From Chrysochromulina tobinii (lineage: Eukaryota > Haptophyta > Prymnesiales > Chrysochromulinaceae): 52,363 nt of DNA. Below the pieces are notes generated by a model. That model was not told where the DNA came from. It worked only from the letters and a program-made list of their open reading frames with translations, and ran no database searches. The stretch spans positions 1 to 52,363 of the forward strand of contig JWZX01002639.1 of NCBI GenBank assembly GCA_001275005.1, in the 5' to 3' direction. Numbering within the stretch: position 1 is the stretch's first letter; each line of letters opens with the position of its first letter. Of the stretch, positions 30,101-39,300 are shown piece by piece. Both the position numbers and the translations under genes were made by a program.

Positions 30101-33100
30101 GCGGCGGCACGACGCACGCGATGGTAGCGACCTCGGAATACGAGCGCCTCCACGTGGCCGTGCTCACGCTCAAGCTGCGCGCCCGTTGCGGCGCGTGCAC
30201 GCTCTTGGTCCGCGACAACTCGCCTCTCCAGCTGCACCCAGGGCGACTGGCGCTCACGATAGCGCCGGGACGGCTCGCCAGCCTGCATGCGCAGTGTTTC
30301 GTCAGCCAGGCGGTGGTGCTCGAGCCGTTTGGGCCGTTGGCCATCAGCGCGCATGACGCCTACGGCAACGCGCTGCCGGCGGGCGACTTGCCGCTGCGGG
30401 TGTCCGTGCGGCGCGAGGGCGCGCGGGAGCCCGGCACGGCGCGGGAGCCCGGCACGGCGCGGGAGCCCGGCACGGCGCGGGAGCCCGGCACGGCGCGGGA
30501 GCCCGGCACGCACGAGGCGCTCAGCACGGCGCTCCGATGCGAGGTTTGGCATCGAGACGCCAAGGCCACCGCCGCCGGCAGCCGCTTCTCGGCTGTGCTC
30601 TACCTTCGGTTACTCGAGGGCGAGCCAGGTGACCTGCGTGCATGCTGATGGCCTCTGAGTGCATGCTGATTGCCTCCCTCATTACCTTCGGCTGCTCGAG
30701 GGCGAGCCAGGTGACCTGCGTGCATGCTGATGGCCTCTGAGTGCATGCGGATTGCCTCCCTCATTACCTTCGGCTGCTCGAGGGCGAGCCAGGTGACCTT
30801 CACATCTCCTGATGATGGCCCCTGATGATGGGCACTGATTGCGTCGGATTGCTGTCCTCATCAGGTGATTACCCTTAATTGCGTCTTTGATGACGGCCAC
30901 TGATTGCGTCGGATTGCTGTCCTCATCAGGTGACCTTCTCATCTCCATCGGGCTCGACACGAGCGCGGGCGCCGTCGCGGGCGCATCGAGCGCCGTCATG
31001 GGCGTGCCCAGCGCCGTCGCGGGCGCACTGCTGTCGGTGCAGCCCGCCGTCCTGCCGCTCCCCCTTTCAAGCGGGCTCACCTTCTATTCCGAGAACCCGT
31101 TCGTCTCGCATGCGCTGCTCGCGCGTCGGTGGCGCGAGCTCGCGGCGCCCAGCCGTGAATGCTCCCTCATTTGGACTGTGAAGACGACCGATGTGGACTT
31201 CAAGACGCTGAGCCGCGGCCAGCTCTGTAACCACTTTGAGCGCTGCGCTCTCACCACGAAGGTTGGCCTCCTCGAGTGCCTGCACGACGAGACTCGACGC
31301 CCCGCCGCCACGGTCACCGGCAGCGCCACCGGCCACGGCGTGAGCGCCGCCGTGAGCGCCACCGGCAAGGGCGGCAAGGGCGCCAACAGCGACGGCGACG
31401 GCGGCGGCGGCGGCGGCGGCGGTGACGAGCTCGCGGGGCGCGTGCCAGTCGCGAGCTTCTTCCCGCGCTCATACGACCTGAGCGACGAGGCGCAGCTCGC
31501 CGCATTCACCTCTGATTTCCATCTGACCGCCGCCGCCGCGCTCCTCCATCGCTACTACGCCTACGGGCCGTCCGAAGACGATTGTCCACCTTTATCTGCC
31601 CACTACAGCGCGAGCGCCGTTGCGGTGGCAGGAGACGGGGCGGAGATGGAGGCGGGCGGTGTTCTTCCCCCAAAGGGCGATGCAGCAGCTGCGGGCAGTA
31701 GAGCCGTGCCCAAGGCGACGCCGATGCGTTCCAAATCCGTCTCCAAGTCCATCGCGGTCCATCGAGGTCCATCGAGCGTGGCGAGTGCGCCTGCCGCGGC
31801 CTCGGGAGCAGCGGGGGGCGCGGCCGCGGCCCTCGCGGCGGCGGCGGCGGCGGCGCTGCCGAGCGGCGTGCCGCTGTGTCTGGTGGAGTCTGCCCTCGCG
31901 GCTGCCAAGCACGCGCTCGGGTATCCAAGCGGGCCAGACGCGAGCGCCCGCGGCGGCGCGCGCCCCCAGCCGTCGGCGGCTGATCTCGCGGCGATCTCGC
32001 GCTTCGTCGCCTCGCCCGAGCCGCCGGAGCTCGACGGAGATTGCGTGCGAGCCGAGGAGCGACGAAGCGCGAGATCGCCGGAGCTCGACGGAGATTGCGT
32101 GCGAGCCGAGGAGCGCGCCCGACACAGCGGCGAGCATGCGCTCGTCTTGTATGCGCAGGCCAGGCTGGTGCTCGAGCAGCTGCGCTCGAGCACCGCGCAG
32201 ATGTGCTTCGAGGCGCTCGACGGCCGTCGTAACGTGTGGGTCCTCAAGCCGAGTTATGGGTCCAAGGGCGTGGGCGTACGGCTCCTGAATGGCGACGAGG
32301 GGCTGAGCGCCGTGCTGGGCGAGCGCGACAGCCGGCGCGTGGTCCAAAAGTACGTGGAGCGGCCGCTGCTCATCGGCGGCTACAAGTTCGATATCCGGTG
32401 CTGGGTGCTTGTGACCGAGTGGTCCCCGCAGCTCCGCGCCTGGTTCTACGACGACGACGTGCTGCTTCGCTTCTGCTCTGACGCGTTCGATCTTGATGAG
32501 CTTCACAATCGGTTCGGCCACATCACGAACCGCACGGTCCAGCAGGAGCGCTGTGCCGAGCGCTCGCGGCCCGGCACAGCGCTCTCGTCCGCGTCCAGCC
32601 TGGGCGGCGGCCTGGGCGGCGGCCTGGGCGGCGGCGGCGGATGGGGCGGCGGCGGCGGCGGCGGCGGCGGCCTGGGTAGCGCCAGCATGATGGGAGGCGG
32701 CCTTGCGAGCAGCAGCAGCCTCGTGGACCGTTTCGGCAGCAGCAGCGCCCTCGGCCTCGGCAGCCGCCCCGCGCGCGCCCAGTCCGCGCGCCCAGTACGA
32801 CGCTCGCCCGCGCAGCTCGCGGCGGCGGCCGCCGCCGAAAAGGAAGCATGCCCTCTCGCCGGGGCGCTCTGGTCAGCTGCCCAGCTGGATGCGCACCTAT
32901 CCGCCCTGGGCCTCGGTACGGCCTGGTCCGAGTCGGTGCTTCCGCGGATGCGCGCGATCGCGGCGGCGACGCTACAGCGCGGTGCCGAGCGCGCGGAGGC
33001 GCACGGCGGCGCCGGCGCCCACGGCGGCGCCAATGGCTGGAGCTCCTCGTTTGAGATCTTTGGGCTCGACATGGTGCTGGACGAGACGTTACGCCCATGG

Positions 33101-33259
33101 CTCATCGAGGTGAATGAGGCGCCCAATCTATCGGCGCACGGCTCGGCGCTGAAAGAGCTCATCCTCCAGCCGATGCTGAGCGCGGCGGTTGAGCTCGTCG
33201 TCGAGCCCGAGCACCGGCGTGCGCCGCCGGAGCGGGTGGGTGGTTGGCATCGGCTTTGA
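24108..33259 (+). CDS. Giant Kelch - filamin-repeat - tubulin-tyrosine-ligase-like protein
   Basis: Five exons (24108-24797, 24867-26154, 26329-26594, 26662-30628, 30930-33259) sum to 8,541 nt and 2,846 residues; every junction keeps frame. Exons 1-2 encode about six Kelch repeats (RLVVLGGFG, RMLLFGGRN, TLYVLGGTG, ALFVFGGSV, KLFVFGGQR, RFLLAFGGW). Exon 3 opens with a filamin/ABP280-type repeat (VTLKGL, DNLDGTYSASY, AGRYLLSV). Exon 4 holds many more, with the recurrent phrase YGP/FGP, V-D-x-x-GNA (VDAFGNAHT, VDAFGNAV, HDAYGNALP). Exon 5 is a TTL domain: LSRGQLCNHFERC, FFPRSYDLSD, ATP-grasp WVLKPSYGSKGVGV, IGGYKFDIRCWVLV, and FEIFGLDMVLDETLRPWLIEVNEAP, split by a Gly-rich insert. TTL-like enzymes ligate Glu, Gly or Tyr to tubulin tails. 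Kelch and filamin parts probably anchor it to cytoskeleton or cilia. Residues for ATP binding look intact. Confidence 0.75.
24798..24866 (+). other. Intron 1 of Kelch-filamin-TTL gene, duplicated junction
   Basis: This 69-bp phase-0 GT-AG intron begins with AGGTACGGCCCGATC at the donor. The same sequence recurs at the acceptor, and similarity runs on to CATCCGCCTC with two mismatches (about 27 bp). The 3' end is CTGATTGCCTCCCTCATCAG, identical to intron 3. Confidence 0.85.
25318..25365 (+). repeat. 12-bp coding repeat (QQPI/QQPM)
   Basis: Four CAGCCGATRCAG units, 12 bp each, encode QPIQQPIQQPMQQPMQQ within a linker between Kelch repeats. Confidence 0.85.
26155..26328 (+). other. Intron 2 of Kelch-filamin-TTL gene, decamer array
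   Basis: This 174-bp phase-1 GT-AG intron has GCCCAAATGGGCAGG (15 bp) at both junctions. The interior is about fifteen degenerate TGATGACCTC decamers. Splicing joins Kelch exon 2 to the first filamin repeat (GGDSFRVTLKGL). Confidence 0.88.
26595..26661 (+). other. Intron 3 of Kelch-filamin-TTL gene, duplicated junction
   Basis: This 67-bp phase-0 GT-AG intron has AGGTGCTCCCGGGCGCT at both junctions. The intron copy continues to CTGAGCGC after losing about 8 bp relative to the exon copy. The 3' tail is the same as in intron 1. Confidence 0.88.
30423..30510 (+). repeat. 18-bp coding minisatellite (AREPGT)
   Basis: About five perfect 18-bp units encode repeated AREPGT in the last filamin-like segment. 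The perfect identity indicates recent expansion. Confidence 0.9.
30601..30797 (+). repeat. 82-bp tandem repeat across the exon 4 / intron 4 boundary
   Basis: Two full 82-bp units (30601-30682 and 30683-30764) and a partial third (30765-30797) each contain the last ~28 exon bases (TACCTTCGG..GAGCCAG), the donor GTGACCT, and a CTGAT or GGATTGCCTCCCTCAT tail. Because 82 is not a multiple of three, extra copies would shift the frame if kept in mRNA. Confidence 0.9.
30629..30929 (+). other. Intron 4 of Kelch-filamin-TTL gene, nested repeats
   Basis: This 301-bp phase-1 intron is built from repeated junctions. GAGCCAGGTGACCT occurs at the real donor and again at about 30711 and 30793, and TCATCAGGTGA occurs at 30861 and at the real acceptor. 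Splicing the outermost sites joins GEPG to DLLISIGLD in frame. Confidence 0.75.
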
Positions 33260-33562
33260 GCTCCCACGTTTGACCTTCCTCTCATTCAACTAAGATTCTT
33301 CGGCTGCAGACGCAGCCGGGTAATATGACTACCCCTTGGCGCTTGGAAATACACGGGACACAGTCGGCGCCGCGGGCCAAGCCAGCTGTCAAACGTCACG
33401 ACCGCCTTCTCAGGTTCCACACTCTACTAAATAGTTAGGCGGTTAGAATGTGGGGATATTTGGACGCTGATGGTACAATTCACGAACCTGGAACTTGCGC
33501 CTCCATTGTTTCCTTCCAGTGTGAATTAATAGCAAGGGTCGTAGTTTCACACGTCCCTTGTC
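33260..33562. other. Intergenic region, no gene seen
   Basis: About 300 bp lie between two plus-strand genes. It presumably holds the 3' end of the TTL gene and the promoter of the PCIF1-like gene. Nothing specific was recognised. Confidence 0.55.
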
Positions 33563-35485
33563 ATGAAGCGACCCATCCACGCGACGACTGCCGCCCCGCC
33601 CACGGGCCTTGGAAAACGGCTAGCCGGTAACTCGAGCAACGCTAATGAGGTCGTGTGGATGCCTGAATCGACGCCGTGGGACGACGATGCCGCGATCCCT
33701 CTGCCGCCACCGGCGGCCGTGGCCATCGTCCTGGAGCTGGCACGGACGAGAGGGCTCGAGCGCCTGCGCAGCCGCTTCAGACGCCTCTGTGCTGCCGCAT
33801 CGCTGCAAGCTCCGCCGCTACACGCCGTTGAACGCTGGCTCTTGCTGAGCAAGTGGGAGGAGACGATCGCTCGCCCCTCTACAAAACCAGCCGCAGACCC
33901 CTTATTTCCTTGCGAAGCGCCAGGCGACGTTGCGACGGCGAAGGAGAAGAAGAAGAAGAAGAAGGAGAAGAAAAAGAATGGGACGCGCGAGCTAGCGTCA
34001 TCATCATCCGAGCCTCCGGGTGAGGAGCGCGCGCCGGTCAGTGGGACGGCGGACGCGGCGCTCGCAGACGACCTTGAGCGTGCGGGTCTGCCTCTCGGGG
34101 CTGCGACTCGTCTGGTGGCGGCGCTCCGGCGTCACTCGGTCGCGCTCGCCGAAGGCCTTTGCCGCCTCGCTGGATGCCTGGACCGACTGCCTGCAGCCCA
34201 GACGGAGCGCCCCCCCCCCATCCACTCTGCGCCGGCCGATGATGCCGGCACAACGCTCAAGCTCTCCCTACGTCCCGCGGAGATGGAGGTTGGCTGGCAG
34301 CACATTACCTTCTCCAAAGATGGCATGTCCAAACGGCGAGTGCTGGAAGCGGCGGCGGCCGCGGTCGATGAGGCGGAGGCCGTGGCGGAGGCTGGAGCGC
34401 AGGGCGAGGACGAGGCCGAGGATGCCCGCGCCGAGATGAGCGCCGAGCTGAGCGCCGAGGTGAGCGTGCTGGTGACGAGCGCCGTCGTGGACAAATTGCG
34501 AGTGCTGTACGCGCGTCATCTCCATCGACGTTCGGACGCCACAAGCGGTGCATCCAGCAGCAGCACAGCCGATGGGCCCGCCGCCGTGGTGGACGCGCGC
34601 CTCACCGCCGCCACCTTCGACGCTCGCCTCTTTTGCTGCTTGCTGCGTTACCAGTCGATCGGTGGCGCGGGGTTCCAAGCTGGACTCGGTGGGGTTGTGT
34701 TTCGGGAGCTGCAGGCGTCGCTGGGCTGCTGCTTCGAGGGGTTCGCCTCTCCCCTCAACACCTACTACGGTGCCCATTGCTCAGCCTATGCAGACGTCGA
34801 TGCCCCTTTCGGTTCGAGGGGCTCCTTCGCCGCCTTCGAGCCTTCGTGCGGTAGCTTGCAGCTCAACCCGCCGTTCGTGCCCGCGATCATCGACGCGATG
34901 GCCGAGCGCGTCATTGCTCTCCTCAGTGCCGCCCAGCGCGCCGGCGCGCCGCTCGCATTTACAATCGTGCTTCCAGGCTGGACGGACTGCGTGGGCTATC
35001 AACGCCTCGGCGGCGACGCTGACGCTGCTGACGCTGCTGACGCTGCTGACGCTGTCGCCGCTGCTGCTGTCGATGCCGCCGTCGCCGATGCTGCCGCGGG
35101 TGCGGACGTCAATGTTCACGCCAACGTTCGCCACCCGTTCCTGCGCGCGTCGTTGCTGCTTGCGGCCGCGGATCACGGGTTCGTCGACGGCGCCGCGCAT
35201 CGCCGACCGCGCACGCACCGCGAGTCGCCCTACGACACGCGCCTCTTTGTGCTTCAGACGGACGCGGCGGCTGCCGAGTGGCCCGCCACGGCGCCTGTCA
35301 TGGCGCGGATCCGCCTTGCCTTTGCGGCGTGCACGCCCTCGGACGAGGAGTTGCGCCACGTGGCGCCGAGCGAGCGCGTGCATCGCGGCGGCGGCGCGCG
35401 TAAGCAGAGGCGTCGCAAGATGAAGAGAGCGGGCCAGAAGACCAAGGAGTGGTCGAAGGAGTGGCGCATGAAGCATGGAGTGTGA
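33563..35485 (+). CDS. PCIF1/CAPAM-like cap-adjacent adenosine N6-methyltransferase
   Basis: This 640-residue protein starts at ATG 33563. The N-terminal third has a Pro-rich segment, a short helical region and a Lys-rich stretch (EKKKKKKEKKK, likely nuclear localisation). The C-terminal half matches the PCIF1 methyltransferase region: CFEGFASPLNTYYGAHCSAY, VDAPFGSRGSF, then LQLNPPFVPAIIDAM with the catalytic NPPF (435-438), followed by FTIVLPGW. A basic Lys/Arg tail ends the protein. In animals PCIF1 makes m6Am next to the mRNA cap and binds RNA polymerase II through a WW domain. No WW domain is visible here, so recruitment must differ if the function is kept. A (GACGCTGCT)n run (about 35015-35055) gives a DAADAADAAD insert. 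Family assignment is strong; exact substrate is inferred. Confidence 0.88.
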   Translation: MKRPIHATTAAPPTGLGKRLAGNSSNANEVVWMPESTPWDDDAAIPLPPPAAVAIVLELARTRGLERLRSRFRRLCAAASLQAPPLHAVERWLLLSKWEETIARPSTKPAADPLFPCEAPGDVATAKEKKKKKKEKKKNGTRELASSSSEPPGEERAPVSGTADAALADDLERAGLPLGAATRLVAALRRHSVALAEGLCRLAGCLDRLPAAQTERPPPIHSAPADDAGTTLKLSLRPAEMEVGWQHITFSKDGMSKRRVLEAAAAAVDEAEAVAEAGAQGEDEAEDARAEMSAELSAEVSVLVTSAVVDKLRVLYARHLHRRSDATSGASSSSTADGPAAVVDARLTAATFDARLFCCLLRYQSIGGAGFQAGLGGVVFRELQASLGCCFEGFASPLNTYYGAHCSAYADVDAPFGSRGSFAAFEPSCGSLQLNPPFVPAIIDAMAERVIALLSAAQRAGAPLAFTIVLPGWTDCVGYQRLGGDADAADAADAADAVAAAAVDAAVADAAAGADVNVHANVRHPFLRASLLLAAADHGFVDGAAHRRPRTHRESPYDTRLFVLQTDAAAAEWPATAPVMARIRLAFAACTPSDEELRHVAPSERVHRGGGARKQRRRKMKRAGQKTKEWSKEWRMKHGV

Positions 35486-36310
35486 AGAGAGCTCACTGCA
35501 CTGACCTCTACCGGTCCGCGACTCTGAGAGGTCGACGTACTACCCCGCGTGGGTCGGTAGACTATCGGTAGACCGGCGCCCAAGACGCGGCCCGGGGTCA
35601 GTCCGTATAATTTATGACGCTAGTGTGCGGGACGGTCCGCAGCCTCGAATCTCATATACATCTCTGGAGGTCGCGAGCGAGCCGCTGCGCGCGCGACCCC
35701 GCGCGGCCGGGCCGGAGCGCCGTGTATGATACTATCGGAGCGCGCGCGCGCGGCGTGTTTTCGTTGTCGGAGAAACACATAGAAGTTGGAACGAGATACC
35801 GCCGTCACATATGCACTCAAGCACACGCGCCTCAGATCCAGAACACACCCCGCCTCAAGAGAAGGAGGGTGAGGTGGCCTCACACACAGCGCGCCGCCCA
35901 CAATACACGTCGCGGTTGCGTCGGCTCCATCGACAGGGCTCCGCCGCAGCGCCCTTCTGCGCGCGCGCCTTTCCCCGCCGCACGGTCCACACGCCGCGCT
36001 CGCTCGAACCCTCGCAGCGTCACAAGTCACGCCCTCTCTTTGGCCCTACGGCCGTTCGGACACTCACCCTCCGCTGGGACGCTGGATGTCCGAATCGCTC
36101 ATATCGCACACGCACCGTCGTCCTCCCATCTGTGCCCACTCCTGCGCCCTCTAGCCCATGCTTGCGTGCCTGCCATGATCGCGTGTGCGGCGCGCCTACC
36201 GTTGACGCGGACCGCTCCCCGTTTGCCCCGTTGTGCCTCGCCCTTGCCCGGGGACAGGAAACCCACGCCAGCACAGGCGCATCCCCAGAGCACCGGCCGC
36301 ACAGGTGCTC
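35486..36310. other. Intergenic region between convergent genes, no gene seen
   Basis: About 825 bp lie between the stop codons of the PCIF1-like gene and clathrin heavy chain. One ACCGGT lies at 35510-35515, followed by several GGTAGAC strings. Short frames here have no recognisable content. Confidence 0.55.
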
Positions 36311-39300
36311 TTAGTAGCCGCCGTAGCCGCCGCCGCCATAGCCGGGGGCCATGCCCCCCCCCATACCCGCGCCCGGCATCGGCGCGCCGTACATCACCAT
36401 GGCGTTCGGGTCAGCGTAGCCGCCGCCCATGGACGGATCGCTGTAGCCGGACGCGAGCGCCTCCTGCGCCGCCTTCTTGGCATCGGCCTCCGCCTTCTCC
36501 TTGTCTTCCTGGATCTTCACGAGCTTGTCGAGCTTGAGCTGCATCTCACGCATCGTCTGGATCATGAAGGGCATCGCAAAGTCCTGCAGATTGTTGCGCC
36601 ACGCGAGCTCAAGCACCACGTCCGAGCGGAGCAGCGGGTAGCACGTGAACAATGTGGCCGCGAAGCAAGCGTTGAGCTTCTCAGCCACGAAAAAGTTGAG
36701 CAGGTCCTCCGCAGTCGCGGAGTCGGACGATTCGGCGGCCGTTGAGATCGCCTCGTCCCAGACCTTGTCCTGCTTCGACAGCGCAATGGACTTCTGCCAC
36801 TTTTGCGCGCGTTTGTAGAGCATGGCGCCGATGCGCCTGAACTGCAGCAGACCGTGCTTCTCGCACAGGTTGGCCATCTCGATCGCGTCGAAGTTGGTGA
36901 ACTGGACGACCGCCTCAGCGAGGGCCTCGTGGTCCTCTTCCTGAACGTAGAGCTCATAGAGGACGTCGTTGACCTCCTTGACGTTGGCCGTCTGCGTGCT
37001 GAGCAGGTACGGCTTGGCCAGCGCGATGTGGCCCGCCTTTTTCAGCAGCGAGATGACGCGCACGTGGTCGACATGGCTGGCGAGGACGCCCAGCAGGTCG
37101 TTGAGCATCAGCGGCTGCTGCTTCAAGTAGAAGTCGATCGACTTGTAGTAGATCTCGGTGTTGGTCACCTTGGCGATCGTGTCCTTGAACTTGACGTGCT
37201 CGAAGGCCTCGACGGGGTGTGCGATCATCGAGAGCACGGCGTTGTCGAACTCGTCGTAGTGCACGTAGAGGAAGGTAAGGCACTCCCACTGCGCAGCCTC
37301 CTCGCACGCCTTGATCATCTTGCGCACGTTCAGCCTTGACCAGAAGAGCTTGATGTGCTCCATGAGCTTGTTCTCCTTGTACTTGCAGTAGAGGATGCCG
37401 AGCTCGGTGAAAATGCCCATGTGCGCGCGCTCGAGCCCGAGGCCGGCTTCCATGACGGCGATGACCTCGTCAAAGTAGCCGTGCCTCTCGTACGTGCTCA
37501 CGAGCTCCTCCAGCTCGTCGGGGTTGACGATGATGTGCAGCGCGCAGATCTGGGCCAGCCGGAACTCTTTCTCGGCGATGCAGCTCGCGGCGACCTCCTT
37601 CCAGGTGCGCGTCGAGTTGGCCTTGCGAGCGGCATCGACGGCTGGCTGGTGCTGGCCCATGTACGTGAGGCACGTCGCGAGGCGCGCAAAGTTGGGGATT
37701 GAGCTGAAGAGGATCTTGGCGGCCTCATACATCTGCTCCGAGAAGCAGCGCTCGGCAATGTCCTGGATGCGGGCCACGTTGGGCGCCGAGATGAACTCCT
37801 CCATCTGCGCGAACTGCTCGCCCTTGGCGTAGGCGAAGATGAGGGACGTGTCCAGGTGGCTCTCCTTGACCTTCTTGCGGCACATGACGAGGAAGGTGGT
37901 GAGCTCGACCCAGCAGCCGAGCGCCTCGGCGGCCGAGATCACCTCCGTGTAGGAGGAGGCGTCGTTGGCCTTGATGAAGGACTTCATCGACTCCTGGACC
38001 ATGCCGTGCGTCAGCTGGGCCTTGCCGAGCATGATCCACACCTCCTCCTGGTCCACGCGCGCGGCGAACTCGGTCGCCCGCTCCATGTTTGCGATGTAGT
38101 CAATGAGCACCTTGGCCGCCTCGCGCTGCATGTTGGCCTTCTTGAAGATGACGAGCGCCTCCTCGTACAGCTCGGAGCCCACGGCGATGTTGGCAATGTC
38201 CGGCATGTCGTAGTTGCTGAGGCGGTTGATGTAGTCCATCACCTTGGTCTTGTCTGCCTTGATAGCGGTCAGGATGAGCAGGTTCTGCAAGTTGCGGTTG
38301 TCCGAGAACTCGGACTGCTGCAGCACGATCTTCTCAAGCAGCTCGATGAGCTCGTTGGGCAGGTCGGCCGTCATGAAGGCCTTGACCGTGGTCGAGACGA
38401 CGTCGGGATTCTTGGTCTCGGGCAGCGCGGAGCCCACGACGGCGTCGATGAGCGGCCGCTTGTGCTCGTTGTCCTCGGTCAGCACGGTTGCCCACAGGTC
38501 GAGGTCCTGGCGCTCCACGAGGTAGCGAGCCTCCTGCTTGAAGAGGCCGTGGCGGTTGCACACGTCGATGAGCTCCTTGTCGCACATGCCACGCTTGTAC
38601 GCGATGAAGGCGAGGTGGGGGTCGCGCTTCTCGCAGTACTCGCCCACGACTCGCGAGTCGTAGTACATGTTCTGGACGAGGTTCTCCTCGGGCCGATTGT
38701 TCATGTCGATGTAGATCTTCATGAGGGCGTTGTGCACGGCCGGCTCCTGCACGCCCTCGTTTTGGCGCTGCTCGAGCCACGGCTGGATGATCTTGAGGCG
38801 GTTGCGCTTCTCGCACTCCTCGACGAGCTGCTCGGCCGGCGCCATCGCGCGCACCGAGAGGATGAGCGCGCGCACGAAGTCCTCCGAGCAGTCATCGTCG
38901 AGCAGCTGGCCAGCGACCTGCGGGCACTTCATCGGGTTCACCTTCTGCACGTAGAGCTCAATGTACTTGGACATGTTGTTCGTGTACAGGAAGTGCGTCA
39001 GGTCGGCGACCATGTCGAAGCGATCGCACACGTTGATGAGGGGGCGCTGGTCGGGCAGGCGCGCCTCCTTGAGGAAGGCCGCCACTTCCTTGGGGTCGAA
39101 GAAGGTGTCCTCGCGCGTGACGCGCTCGACCTCCTGCAGGTTGTTGATCTTGGCGGCTGCCTGGATGTACTTGAAGTGAACCTCCTTGTCCTCGGACTTG
39201 AGCAGGATCGCGCCCAAGTAGTAAAAGAGGCCCTCCCACGAGTTGTACGTCTCGAACATCTTAATGAGGTTCGCCGGGGTGAGCTGCTCCGAGTACTCGC

